Assembly (NCBI GenBank): GCA_025677835.1
Contig: JAIXMR010000136.1
Coordinates: forward strand, 1-61,263
DNA: 61,263 nt
Direction: 5' to 3'
Source: Sporodiniella umbellata
Lineage: Eukaryota > Mucoromycota > Mucoromycetes > Mucorales > Rhizopodaceae
The translations under genes were made by a program, and so were the position numbers. Below the pieces are notes generated by a model that saw only the letters and a list, made by a program, of their open reading frames with translations, did no database searches and had not been told where the DNA came from. Positions within the stretch are counted from its first letter, which is position 1, and each line of letters starts with the position of its first letter. Shown here piece after piece: positions 32,841 through 44,379 of the stretch.

Positions 32841-33350
32841 CAGCCCTTGACTATCCGTACCACCTCTCTTCTTACACCTCTCTTCCTTCACCGATGGTCT
32901 ATCCAACGTATGTTATTTCTAAGGTACAAAACGTTTGTCTTACTTTTCATCGACTGGAAACAATGGATCTGATTTTATTGATTATTATTCAACAATCCAA
33001 TCATAAATTACCTTACCTTTTACCAAAAACCTAGTAAAACTCATCAAGGTACTTTCACAAAAGAAAAAAGGAGAAGAACAATGTGAAAAGAAGAATTTAT
33101 AAATGGGAATCTATACCCAATAAGAGAGCAGGAGGTTTCATAACTCAGAATTACCACAATGGTTATACTTAAAACATGAACAGTTTTATTTGTATATATA
33201 TATAATAATATAGGGGGAGGGGCTTTGTAAGGGGGGGGGTTAGAGCAAAGCGTCATTAAAGTATAAAGGATACAATATAGTTTTTTTTTTGTTTGTTTGT
33301 TAAGCGATAGATATATACAGGCATAAAGAAAGGATAAGAGTTACTTTAGG
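32841..33350. other. Intergenic between kinase and small acylated peptide
   Basis: No recognised gene. The minus-strand frame of the kinase stays open to 32912 but with no ATG. G-rich run near 33210-33240. Confidence 0.4.
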
Positions 33351-33548
33351 TTACACCTTTCTCCTTCTACCACCGCCACAGCATCTGCAGGTCAATAGGG
33401 CAGCGATGGCATTAAAGATGCCAACAATACAGCGAGTGATACCAGAGATAATGGTTTGGAAGAAACCAGCGATGGCGCTGACGATACTAGAGATAAGAGA
33501 GGCAATCGAGGTGACAATGCCACTAAGACAAGAAAAGATAGATCCCAT
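33351..33548 (-). CDS. Small hydrophobic, probably N-myristoylated/palmitoylated peptide (65 aa)
   Basis: A 65-residue frame starts MGSIFSC, a good N-myristoylation signal (Gly2, Ser6) with adjacent Cys7 for palmitoylation. The body is a repeated aliphatic/small-residue helix pattern (IVTSIASLISSIVSAIAGFF) with two hydrophobic stretches. The tail is Cys-rich then basic (CRCCGGGRRRKV). I do not know the function. Similar short Gly2-Cys proteins occur in fungi, and a membrane-surface location is inferred. Being intronless with a good composition supports reality, but expression evidence is absent. Confidence 0.6.
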   Translation of the reverse strand: MGSIFSCLSGIVTSIASLISSIVSAIAGFFQTIISGITRCIVGIFNAIAALLTCRCCGGGRRRKV

Positions 33549-35859
33549 GGTTGATTTGGTTGATGTGTCAAAATAAAATGATAAAGTCCATTTTCTGACC
33601 ATCTCTGGCTTGTATTTATACTTGAGTGGTCCGTATGACGACACCAAGACTGACTTTCCTTTTTTGGTTCTTTCTTTTTTCTACCCCCAGAAAGATCGTC
33701 TTTATTACATCATTTTGACTTCAACACGTTATGTCATTTTTTACCATAAAAATAAAAAAAAAAAAAAAAAAAAAAAAGGTGCCTGAAACCAATACTTTGC
33801 GATTTGCAAAAAAAAAAAAAAAAAAAAAAAAAAGAAAGAAAATTACTAGAAGCATCTACACGCTATTACTCGTTGCTGAAACCTGTACCAAAGATTTTTA
33901 TTTATTTGATTACCTCACTCAGAAAATAGCCAATATAGGCTGTGTTAAAATCAGATCATATTGGCCTTCAGAATGAAATCATTTTGCTATATTCACCTTT
34001 TTGTGATCTGCCAGGGCTGTTCTTCCCCTACGTTCTCTTGGCTTTCCTCATCCACACGCATTACACTAGCCAAACATCACCCTGTTTTTGTTTGCACTCG
34101 TGTTAAAACTCTGCTATAAACTGCCTACAATAAAATTGGTTTTTGGTCCAACGTTTTATTCACGAGTTTTTTTTTTTTTTTTTTTTTTTTTGTCTCTATA
34201 GATTGAAGAACCGCTCAAGGTAAGGATGTATGAGGGGCCTATCGATAGAAAATGAATAAAGCAAGACACACGCAATAGAATCAACCCAAGCGAGGGTCAA
34301 GAACAATTCAAAACTCTTTGCAGTCTGTAAATAGCCTACATCATCCCACTGTAGAAGCCAAACAAGGTCTCCTTGTACCACTGTCACACTTCTTCTCGAC
34401 GGTGGTAATCCATTTCACCAGCACTACATCATTTGACACTAGACGTCGTTCCACAAAGAGTGGTATAAACCAAACCATCGATTCTAGTCCATTGTCTTGA
34501 CTTGGGGACATTCACCCTACTCTAGCATCGCTTTCAAAGAATACCCTTTCTTTCTAACCACTCTTCTAATGCTTTCTTTTCCTAAAATAAAAATACTGAC
34601 GTGTGTGTGCTGCGCTCGCTAAACAAACACACCCTCTACTGATGTGACAACAACAATGGCTATGCGTGGGATAGTTTGTTTTGCATAGCGCAGTGTGATC
34701 AAAACTAGACGTAATCTAGGCAGTGGATAACCATTGAGTGTCCTCCAAAAGAAAAGTAGGCATGTTTTGACATTCTCTTATCACTCCAAGGTTGACACTT
34801 GGTTTTTTAGGTCGATTCTCTCTACTAGGAAACCTTTACGATCGAAAACCATCTGTCAAAACAAACCCTTTTTAAGCCACTCGACGCAAGCTTGAAAGGA
34901 AGATCCATGCGTTACACAAAAACCTAGAAATAAAAAGGGACAGTCATTTTTTTTCTTTACAGAGTATTCCAATCCACACATACTCTCTCTTTTTATTTAT
35001 TTAATTGAAAACAATTCTTTGGTAGCAACTCTTGATTTAGAACCACCACGCTTTTCTCAGTTACTAAAACAAGGTACGGTTGCTTTACCCTGTTAAATAC
35101 ACCTCCTTATTACTTTGCCACCTATTTTGACATCTTGAATCCATCAAAGTGTGTGTGTGTGTTTTTTTAAAAAGATCAGGCCATAAAAGTTGACTGCTTT
35201 TTAACCAAAAGAGAAACGCTCTGGTTTGTTTGCAAAAGTCATTCCCTTTACCATAGAAAAAGGAGACCCTTAGGATAATGTTGCCCTATAGAAACAGAAA
35301 GGAGTGACACATGCTGATTGTATCATCTCTTGCCCCAGAAACCGCTTGGATAGACAATGCTTTAAAAGTGTGGTTCTATGATAGTAGAGACTACCAAAAA
35401 AAAAAAAAAAGTGAATTAAACGCGTCATGTCTCAAGTCATCACAACCTGAACGCATTCTCTCCAAAGCAAACCCATCCTTCACATGTGTTTAGGCCTCGT
35501 TGCTAGGATACTCCGAGACCTTTATTACTTTTGCACTGTGGAAATTAAAATAGGCTCGCTCAAAGGCTAGCTCCGTCTTGAGAACAGACAGAAATCGTCT
35601 GCATTTGAAAAGAGTCTATAAATAGGAAAATAGTGTGACACCCAAAAGGCCAACAAAACCTCCATCATTTTATGCTCTCAAACAAGATGTTTAAAACAAA
35701 TGTTTAAAACAAATATTTTTTAAAAAAAAAAAAAAAAAAACTTGTAATTAAACTGAAATGAAACAAAAAGGGCGGTTTTCTTTTTTTTTTTTTTTTTTTT
35801 TTTTTTTTCGAAAAACTCTTTTTAATATTAAAAATAAAAATAAAAGGCCCAATGATTCC

Positions 35860-35892
<33 letters not shown>

Positions 35893-36199
35893 CTGGAATT
35901 CTCTTCCAATCATTGACCAAACTGCGCGTGTTGGAATATAAATAAAATGTTGATTTCTTTCAATCCAAAGCAGCTGCCATGTGCGTTGTGTCACAGAACC
36001 GAGTGTAGGCTCTATCGTGTGACGCGAATACCTCTAAAAGTAGCAATTTTTCAAAGCAGAATCCTGGAATCCGTTGTTCTATAACTGGCAATTAAAAACG
36101 TTATGTGTCGTGAAGGCCAGAGTAATCGATAGTTTTGTTGGTCAAAAGGGCTACAAAATAAAATCTATACGCTTGTTTGATGGTATAGAACGCGTGGAT

Positions 36200-36233
<34 letters not shown>

Positions 36234-36673
36234 TTCTTTTAACGTTTTATCGGTCGCTGCTTCATTCTCAATTTATTTTAGTGTTTTTATCATACAAAGG
36301 CTTAAAATAGCTTTTCTTACATTGCGTTAAAAGAACAAAACTGACAAAAAAAAAAAAAAAAAAAAAAAACTTTGCACAAGTTGAATACATACTAGTATTA
36401 TACATATACATATATCCATAGACTGTCTAAAGTCTACAAATGCTATCATTAGTGTAGCTGAAAAGATTTATTTTATTATATTTTTGTTTTGGAAATCAAA
36501 ACTCAACGAGCCAACGCACAACAAAATCATTAAAAATACAGAAAGGATATGTTTGTAGCACATCAATTTCTATTTTTTCGCCGCATAAAACAATAGAAAA
36601 AGATATAAAATGGAGACCCTTTTCCTTCTAAAAAAAAAAAAACTTTAATTTTATACACTTTCCTTTATTCGAA
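33549..36673. other. 3.1-kb gene-poor stretch with many homopolymer tracts
   Basis: Long A or T runs (about 15-34 nt) lie near 33757, 33808, 34168, 35722, 35780, 35862, 36202 and 36346. Frames such as 34387-34196 (minus) and 35311-35493 (plus) have no recognisable motif and no supporting splice structure. TATA-like AT runs precede the deacetylase at 36674. Confidence 0.5.
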
Positions 36674-37512
36674 ATGCGTCTTACTCTCCTTGCCTCTGTA
36701 GCTGCTATTGCTACCGCCGTATCCGCCGCTCCTTTTGAAAAGAGATCTGTCAAGGCTCAAGTTTACACCACCTGTTCCGTTCCTGGTACCATGGCGTTGA
36801 CTTTCGATGACGGACCTTATGAATACACTTGGGCTTTGGCTAAAAGCCTTCACGATCAAGGTATCACCGCTACGTTTTTCATGAACGGCAACAACTGGGT
36901 GTAAGTGATCGTTAGCCAACATAATGTACACTCGCGCTTTTTTATACTCATGTAACTTGTAGTGATGTCAACAGCCAAAGTGTTCAAACTCCTGCTGGTA
37001 AGAAGACTTATAAGCAAGTCATCAAGCACGTCTACGACCAAGGTCACCAAATTGCTAGCCATACCTATAGCCACAAGGAGCTCGGTGGTGTTTCTACTTC
37101 TGTTGTTCAATCCGAAATGAAGAAGCTCGAAACTATCTTTAGAGCTGTGATCGGCAAGAACCCTCTCTACATGCGTCCTCCTGCCGGTAGCTATGACGAT
37201 ACTACTCTCGCTGCTCTTGGTAAGATGGGATACAAGGTCATCCTTTGGGACATTGACTCCAACGATTGGAGATACAAGGATAGCGCCAGCCTTTCGCGTG
37301 AAATGAAGAACTACAAGGACGTTATTGAAAAAGATAACAAGAAGAAGCCTCATGGTCATATTGCCCTTCAACACGATGTTCATCACAAAACTGTGGATAA
37401 GTTGGTTCCCTGGGTTATCTCTTATATCAAGAGCAAGAAGAACTACAAATTTGTCTCCGTTGCTGAATGTCTTGGTAATACCAAGGGTAGTGCCTACAAG
37501 ACCAAAAAATAA
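36674..37512 (+). CDS. Secreted polysaccharide (chitin) deacetylase, NodB domain
   Basis: Exons 36674-36900 and 36963-37512 (62-nt intron), 258 aa. Signal peptide MRLTLLASVAAIATAVSA followed by a KR (PFEKRS) maturation site. The NodB (carbohydrate esterase family 4) motifs are in order: TFDDGPYEYT (motif 1, catalytic Asp and metal Asp), SHTYSHKE (motif 2, metal His pair), RPPAGSYDD (motif 3), WDIDSNDW (motif 4) and HGHIALQHDVH (motif 5). The family removes acetyl groups from chitin to give chitosan, a major wall polymer of Mucoromycota. Preference for chitin is inferred. It lacks a GPI signal or chitin-binding module, so it should be a free secreted enzyme. Confidence 0.93.
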
Positions 37513-37630
37513 ACATTTCTCATAAGCACTTTTTTAATAAATAACGTTTAGAATCATGACAAAAAAAAAAAAAAAAAAAAAAACAATAAACAACGTTTAG
37601 AATAATGACAAAAAAAAAAAAAATTTTTTT

Positions 37631-37661
<31 letters not shown>

Positions 37662-37912
37662 CACGAAAAACCTTTGATTCGAGTATCCTTGCTTTTTTAC
37701 TAATCAGTAGTACACAAACAAAAAAACTTGCATAGACTAACGTTGACCAAAACTTGTCCTAATACATGCAAGTCTTCAATAGATGGATACAATACGCGAT
37801 CAAATAACAATAATAATAATAATAATAAAAAACATAGCTCATTATCTAGTTGACATTTTTCTAGGCTCTGATACATTTATATATATATATGTGTGTGCGT
37901 GTTTCTCTCTCT

Positions 37913-37948
<36 letters not shown>

Positions 37949-38716
37949 CATGACTCTGATCTTTGTGAACGAAAAGGGTTTAGGTACGAAAGTGTCTCTT
38001 TTGGTCATCTGTTCAACATATAAAACTAAAAATAGATACTGGTCTTTATCACCTGGTATGAGGTATATTAAATTTGGGATATTTTTATCTCTTGCAGTAC
38101 AAGTTGTACGCACAATTCCATTATATAATCAGTTTCGAACTGTTTCGTTAATGTGTTGTATTTTCACATCATCAGGAGGGAAGGGATCGATACTATTCGG
38201 GCTGATGACCTTTTTTTTTTTTTATTATTATTCCAGGTCACATCAAGCTGAGAACTTTATTCTTATGTTTTCTTTTGGAAAAAAAAAAAAAAAATGAGTG
38301 GTTTTTAGGTGATATTTTTTTTTCAAAAAAAAAAAAAATGCACTGCTCTCAAAGGTTTTTCTTTTCATTTGAATAGAAAAAAAAATACATTGGTTTTTTA
38401 TTTTTTCGCGTCTCTTTCGTAAAAGATATATTTCCCAAGCTTGGTTTTGGAAGCTATTTTTATTTACATTTACAAGTTCAGCTGGCCGCAGGTAGCTTAG
38501 TATTGACAGAACCACATTCATATTTTAATTGGGCTGATGTACAGAGTAAACACCTTATTTTTTAAGTACTAACAAAAGACATTGTTTAATGTGCCTGTTT
38601 TTTTTTTTTTTTTTTTTTTTTTTCTAGTTAAAAAAGAGCCCCCCCCCCTCAGCTTTGCTCATGGTACCCAATTTTTCCATAACAAGTAAAGGTGCTGTTC
38701 ACCTTGTGTTTCATTG

Positions 38717-38751
<35 letters not shown>

Positions 38752-39125
38752 GCATTTTGTTCCTGAGTAAACCGCTACGGTGGCACTTTAGAACCACCAA
38801 CTGTGTGATACTATAGTGGATATTTGTAATTTTGTACTTTGAATCAGCTACAATTGTTGTTATACAACAAAAGAAAATCTACTAGTCACTTAATGGAAAT
38901 ATTTCTGACTCAATACTCAGTAAATATCTCGCGTTTACTACCACAGACTTTTTTTAAAAAGTATATTGTATACCATCATACTCCCAGCAATATATCATCA
39001 GACCTGTCATTCACGAGATAGTTGTTAAATTGCAAATCGGCCTATATTCTGATCTAATATTGAAGATAAAAATTTTTTTTTTTTTTTTTAGGGAGACGGC
39101 CTTTGTCTCTGTTGAATAGTCGATT

Positions 39126-39162
<37 letters not shown>

Positions 39163-39459
39163 TACTTATTAGCTTTTAACCAAGCAGCTTTCTTTAAGAA
39201 TGTACATGAACAAAAAGCGAAACTTTTTTTTTTTCATATGACAGGAACTGTTACACTCTTTTTTAATAGTACGAAATCACTTATTATTTGACATATCTAT
39301 TTTCGAAACCAACTTTACGACAACGAACAAACAAACAATTTTTTTTTTTTTAAAAAAAAAAAACCGAAAAGTTTTAATGTACATCTTTTTTACATAAATA
39401 AATGGGGTTATGCAGACAGTGGTATAGCAGTAATATACATATACAATTAATAAACGAAG
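37513..39459. other. Gene-poor stretch dense in A/T tracts
   Basis: Homopolymer runs lie near 37561, 37610, 37630-37660, 37917-37948, 38280, 38600 and 38720, with an (AG)n microsatellite at 39131-39159. No coding region supported. Confidence 0.55.
39131..39159. repeat. (AG)n microsatellite
   Basis: About 14 uninterrupted AG dinucleotides in a non-coding region. Confidence 0.95.
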
Positions 39460-39666
39460 CTAGCATTTTCTTCTAGCAATGGTATAGTCATGGTTGTGGT
39501 AGTGAAGTACCATTTCAGTTGTATCGACATATACTGTGTCATGGAAGGTCTGGCAATTGATCCATGTAGCTGCATTGTTTTTCCATAGAAATTCAATAAG
39601 CTCTTGAGTTGTGGAGTCAAAGCAAATCCATGAGGAACCGGAAGCATAAACCCATTGGATAGTCAT
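39460..39666 (-). CDS. Stand-alone WWE-domain protein (68 aa)
   Basis: An intronless 68-codon frame starting MTIQWVYASGSSWICFD consists almost entirely of a WWE-like pattern. It has an initial W-x-Y, a second W near residue 13, a QELIEFLW helix, a central TWINCQ strand, TVYVD, EMVLHY and a closing basic TIARRKC. WWE domains (Deltex, RNF146, PARPs) bind ADP-ribose units of poly(ADP-ribose) and normally sit beside RING, HECT or PARP domains. Here nothing is attached: a T-rich tract with no coding sense lies directly upstream and an AT-rich 3' region downstream. Function is unknown. Fold assignment is by motif spacing only and needs a profile search. Confidence 0.6.
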   Translation of the reverse strand: MTIQWVYASGSSWICFDSTTQELIEFLWKNNAATWINCQTFHDTVYVDTTEMVLHYHNHDYTIARRKC

Positions 39667-39677
39667 ATCAAAAGGCG

Positions 39678-39712
<35 letters not shown>

Positions 39713-39752
39713 CGTAATATTATGATCGCTTCTTTTATATGCCTAATTGTCA

Positions 39753-39784
<32 letters not shown>

Positions 39785-40397
39785 TTTGTGCCTTATAAAA
39801 ATAACTTTGGGCTTGATGGTCGCGTTAAAGACAGATATGTTTGTTAAGTAACACTGCGCCTCTGCGATACATGATATGAACTCATGATAGCGTAACGGTA
39901 GCACAATATACAGCAACTCCTTGAAAACAGATATGTCTATCAAATGGCAAGGTAAATGTAATTTTTTGTGCTGGCCTTATTCTTTCTTTTGTTTCTTTTG
40001 ACTTTGGTCAATTCCTTTAAAACCTTTCCTTTTCTTTCTTATTTTGTCCGTCTCTCATTGTTACTTTTACTTGTTAACGCTCAAAAACGCGAAGAAAAGC
40101 GGAAATTGTGTCTGTTTTCTAGAATTGTTTTATATAGACGGAACAATAGGATAAAACACCGATTGGCGTATATAAATAGTACAGCCATGCACGCAATTTG
40201 TTTCCTAAGAGGCTTATCAGAGTGCTGCGCTTCTACTCCAATTTCCTGAAAAGTCCGCATCTTTAATCGTTTTTAGAGTAAAATAGCTTTAGAAAACAAA
40301 ACGGATTTGACCAAGTGTTCAAAGCTAATTTGTATATATATATATATATTTTTTAGCTGCGTTTCTTTGTGGTTATTAAAATTCTCAATTTTGATCA

Positions 40398-40430
<33 letters not shown>

Positions 40431-41210
40431 CGTGACTTTCAATAAACATTGAACCCTGTTTTTCCCTAAAGTCCCTTTGTTTTTTTGGGGGTTATTGTTT
40501 TCTTAGTTATCAAACCATTAGTCTTCTTGCAATAATACTGCTCATTAACACGAATGTTCACCAAGCCATGTAAATTTATTTCAGTTGGGGTATTCATCAT
40601 TTGGCGCCCACACTTATCTTGGAACCGCCAATTGAATAGATTCAGTTGAGGTCACCAAAAATATGCCTAGATATAGCTTCTCTAAATAGTATTTTATAAA
40701 GCAAAAAAAAAAAAAAAAAAAAAAATTCCAAAGCAAAAGTCTTGTACGAGTCGTATATGTATCATTCTTCTTGTTGTATAGTCAGATATATACGGTTCTA
40801 TTGGGTAGATTGACATGTAAGTTTTATGGCCCTGTTTGGGCGTATGCGTGACTTCTAGACCTATGTTGGCTTGATTCAGCATGCTTTAATAGGGTAATAC
40901 ATAAATGATAGGCGGCTTCTAAATACTATACAAGATCAAATGTCAAGTTTTAGTGCAATGTACACTCAGTATAAAAAGCATCGGCAGTAAGCCCCGCTTT
41001 AATTTCAGGGCTTTAGTTTTCTTTATTGATTCATCTGCTTTTTGCTTTTCAAGAATAATGGTTTGTCAAAAAAAAAAAAAAAAAAAAAAAAAAAATGCCA
41101 AAATTACCAGCTAAAAAAAAAGGGCCATCGAAGCTGTTATACGAATTAAGAATAAACGATTTTAAAAACAGTTTTAGCATTTTCTAGATATTACTGTCTT
41201 TCTATTTATT
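39667..41210. other. Gene-poor stretch with A/T tracts
   Basis: A/T runs near 39679, 39752, 40400-40430, 40703 and 41069. No gene recognised. The 39890-39905 sequence loosely resembles a tRNA D-arm but no tRNA can be completed. Confidence 0.5.
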
Positions 41211-42088
41211 TTAAGAGCTCTCATATCCTATATCCTCCATTTGTGTGTCTGGAATAATAGGAATATCAGACAAATCAAGGTCTGTTTCACCAAAGCTTTG
41301 TTGGACTGTTTCTGCATCGTTGCTCGACCCTTTCTCGTCATCTTCGTCTTCGTCACTGTCGAGGCAAATCAAACGTCTTTTTCGAGTAGTCGGTGGCTTT
41401 TCAGGCTCTTCATCTTCTTCCTCTGACTCTTTATCTTTCTCAGGTTCTTGAGATGTCTTTGTTTCGTTGGGCTCCTCGGATTTCTTATTAGATACTACAG
41501 GAAATACACTGTCCAAAAGAAGCTGGTTAAAAGCATCTTCGTCTTCTTCTTCTTCGTCTTCAGATGATCTGTTTTCAGCGAGTACATCTGCTCTCACTTG
41601 GTGTCTATCTCTATATTCGTCTTGCCAGATACTGATTCTTTCCTTTACTGTTTTGTGCGACGCAGCATTCCCCACCTTTTGAGCAAAGTCTGTAAACCGA
41701 AATTTAGGAAATAAACTGTTGGCCCAAATCTGATAATATCGCATTAATTTTTTCAAGTTCTGTTCTTCGTGACCAGGCCCTTGAAAAGATAAAAATGATG
41801 CTTCGCTCATCAGACGCGGTAGTCCTTCAGTACTCAAAAGTCTATAATAAAATGAGTTTCCGGTTGGAGAGATTCTTGAAGTTACAAGTCAGCATCAAGC
41901 CTTTTCTTTTTCGTTTTTTTTGTTTCAGGCTCTTTGGTTGTTGCATCTATGAAAGAGTTGGGGGCATCTGTAGAATGTGCTGCTGTAGGACTCCGCGAAG
42001 CTGAAAAAGGTTTTGTAGAGGCGTCGCCAAAGTTGACGCTGTTAAGATTTAGATCGTCATCAAAGTCAAAATCGTTAAAAATGTCCAT
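41211..42088 (-). CDS. Replication fork protection complex subunit Swi3/Csm3 (TIPIN family)
   Basis: Exons 42088-41886 and 41841-41211 (44-nt intron), 277 aa. The N-terminus is acidic (MDIFNDFDFDDDLNLN), then a basic patch (KKTKKKRLDADL). The Swi3 domain starts at the splice junction: LLSTEGLPRLM, FQGPGHEEQNLKKLMRYYQI, WANSLFPKFRFTDF and HKTVKERISIW. This matches Swi3/Csm3/TIPIN, partner of Swi1/Tof1/Timeless, which stabilises stalled replication forks in the nucleus. The C-terminal half is Ser/Glu-rich and acidic, ending with two DxD-type segments. It is divergent from the eL43 gene across a 167-bp intergenic region with a long A tract. Confidence 0.85.
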
Positions 42089-42255
42089 TTGAAATATTTA
42101 CAAGAGGTTAAAATAAAACAATAAAAAATAAAAAAAATAAAAAAATACACACAAAAAAAAAAAAAAAAAAAAAAAAAACGCGGACTTTTTATTTTCGCGA
42201 GTAAAGGGAGGGGAGAGCATCTCTCGAGTCCTCCCTCTTATTTCCATATTTCAAC
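42089..42255. promoter_or_regulatory. Compact divergent promoter, Swi3 / eL43
   Basis: 167 bp separate the two start codons and hold a ~26-nt A tract (42152-42178) and a short GC-richer block before eL43. Poly(dA:dT) is common at ribosomal protein promoters in fungi. The regulatory role is inferred. Confidence 0.45.
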
Positions 42256-42690
42256 ATGGTAAGATACACACATTCATCCATCCATCCATCCATCTGTCCA
42301 TAAACTCATGCACTATTCTTTTAGGCCAAGCGTACAAAGAAAGGTAAACAAAAATCAACAGACCAGTCGATATTAATAATGTAGTCGGAATCACCGGTAA
42401 ATACGGTACTCGTTATGGTGCCTCTCTCAGAAAGACTGTGAAGAAGATGGAAATCACCCAACACGCCAAATACACCTGTACTTTCTGTGGTAAGGATGCC
42501 GTCAAGCGTACCGCTGTTGGTATCTGGAAGTGTAAGGGCTGTAAGAAAACCTTAGCTGGTGGTGCTTACACTGTCTCGTAAGTTTGATTTAATTGAATGT
42601 AACAAAGCTCATTTCTTCTCATGTAGAACCACTGCTGCTGCCACCGTACGCTCCACTGTCCGTCGTCTCCGTGAATTGGCTGAAATCTAA
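42256..42690 (+). CDS. RPL43: 60S ribosomal protein eL43 (L37a)
   Basis: Exons 42256-42258 (ATG alone), 42325-42343, 42385-42577 and 42627-42690, giving exactly 92 aa, the family's usual length. The protein reads [20 protein letters not shown], then a CxxC...CxxC zinc finger (CTFC, CKGC) and ends [10 protein letters not shown]. It is a structural protein of the large subunit. The first intron sits directly after the start codon, typical of fungal ribosomal protein genes, and carries an (ATCC)n microsatellite at about 42274-42294. Confidence 0.96.
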
Positions 42691-42826
42691 AGGAATCTCT
42701 TTAAATAAAATGATCCTTCACCATTTAAAGATTAAAAAATATGCGGTGTTTCTAAAATTTACTTTAAACCTTGTTTTATTTTTCTTGGGGTGCTTTCTCT
42801 TTTTTTTTTTTTTTTATTCCTTCAAG

Positions 42827-44379
42827 ATGTCTTCAAACATTTTGAGACGCGCTGTAGCACGCAATTATGTTAGTCTTGCTTTCAACCAACAACAAAAAAC
42901 TGAGACGATCGATCGTTCACTGAAGCCTTTTCAACCTATTGTTAATGGCCCTACAGATACTATTTCTGAAGTAGGGAAAGGTACAAAAAGTCTTGTTGTC
43001 ATTCTATTGTAACGTTTTGAAATAGACACCAATGCTGAAAATCAGAAGGAGACTTTGTTTGAAATTGTCTCCTCGGGTCCCGGTAAGAAGTCTTATACAA
43101 ACTTTGCTCTTTACCTTTTGTATTGAATATTATACTTACATACTCTTGATTTGTCTTTAAAACAAAGGCTCTGCTTTGCTTGTGAAGGTTACTATTGCAT
43201 TATTATTAAAAATCGTATATTCAACCACTTTACCTCAATTAGCTTCCACCTGATTCAGAAATTACAGCAGCCACTGGCTCCACATTAGCCTGTTCTACAA
43301 AAGTTCTGTCAAAATTGTCGCTAGATGCAAGCACTGTAAAAGCAGTAGGCCGAAAGCTGGTAGGCGACGCCATGTTTTATCAAAAGGTAAAACAAATAAA
43401 AGTATAGGCAAAGGCAGTACGGGACTGAGTCGAGCTTAGTATTATACCAAAAGCCTTGCTGGGGACATCCTACTAGCTCCTCAACGTTTGGGTGAGATAT
43501 CTACGATCCAATTGAAGAGCAGTGCCAAGTATATGTTACGCCGGGACGCGTTTTTAGCCAAGACAGAAAAAGTAACTTTGGACTTAGGCATTCAGCAACA
43601 AACAGTAAAGCACATAGCATATGATGTGACGGGAAAACAGAGATCTCATAATTATTATAGGGGCTTGTAAACAAGTTGATTCATACAGTCAGTGGGCCTG
43701 GTACCTTGGCCATCAGCCACTATGGTGGAATATATCGAATTTCACTTGCGGCAGGGGAAGAATATCAAGCTAATCCTTGTAACTTGGTTATGTGGGAGAA
43801 AGGTCTTCAGCCTACACAATCTAAACAGCGTCTTGTGCCTTCTCCTCGATCACCTTTGCGTAAATATGACGTGATTAGAAATATAGCTGATAGTCCCTCT
43901 TTTCAACCCAAGTTGCAGTATGCAAATGCTATAATCAAATATGCTCGCAATCTTATACTTGGTACGCCTGTAAGAGAAAACCTAATGCTCTTTTATTTTC
44001 TGTAAGCGATTGAAAACTAAGCCTTTGTATAGGAATTCGTTAGATTGAAGGGACCTGGTGACTTTTATTTGGCTTCTCGTATTGAGTCTCGTTTTGAAAG
44101 ATCAAGATTGTAAATTGCTACAGTATTTTATCCTTTAGCTCACTCTTTTCATATACAAATAGAATGAATGCTCTAGCTGCGGTGAATGATTCCACAAGCC
44201 AGCTATTTGAACAGTCTACGCTATTCCCTCAAGCTGAAACATCACACACTATAGAACAACAAACTGCCGAAAGAAAGCATCCGGGTTATGCTCAAAAATC
44301 GCAAGATGGCATTCCCTCCTTCTACGCAGAAGTAGGGCCCAGAGGCAGTGTATCATTTACCGTTTATAATAAAGAATAG
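42827..44379 (+). CDS. AIM24: AIM24-like mitochondrial protein
   Basis: Eight exons: 42827-42980, 43026-43082, 43168-43187, 43243-43386, 43440-43604, 43661-43969, 44033-44109 and 44163-44379, giving 380 aa. The N-terminus (MSSNILRRAVARNYVS) is a plausible mitochondrial presequence. The body matches the AIM24 (TRAP-like) family: MFYQK, GDILLAPQRLGEI, KYMLRRDAFLAKTEKV, VSGPGTLAISHYGGIYR, NPCNLVMWE and LKGPGDFYLASR. In yeast Aim24 supports MICOS and inner-membrane organisation. Exon 3 is only 20 nt. The last intron is optional in principle: without splicing a TAA at 44111 ends the protein ~70 residues earlier. The spliced form keeps frame and gives near-yeast length, so I prefer it. Confidence 0.82.

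Noticed and set aside
32841..32906. Extension of the PAS-kinase N-terminus to 32906
   Set aside because: That codon is TTG. The first in-frame ATG is at 32840. An upstream exon remains possible but is unsupported.
33731..33976. Lysine-rich 81-codon frame
   Set aside because: Produced by translating A tracts; no start context, homology or splice structure.
34196..34500. Overlapping plus and minus frames of about 60 codons
   Set aside because: The minus-strand product (with VVQGDLVWLLQWDDVG) is protein-like in places, but a neighbouring frame is equally open and no exon chain or family could be found. Left unannotated.
39880..39960. tRNA-like TAGCGTAACGGTAGC
   Set aside because: It resembles a D-arm box A, but no T-arm (GTTCRANNC) or acceptor pairing follows at the right distance on either strand.
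42274..42294. Short tandem ATCC repeats considered as a CRISPR or regulatory array
   Set aside because: A simple microsatellite inside the first eL43 intron, without spacers.
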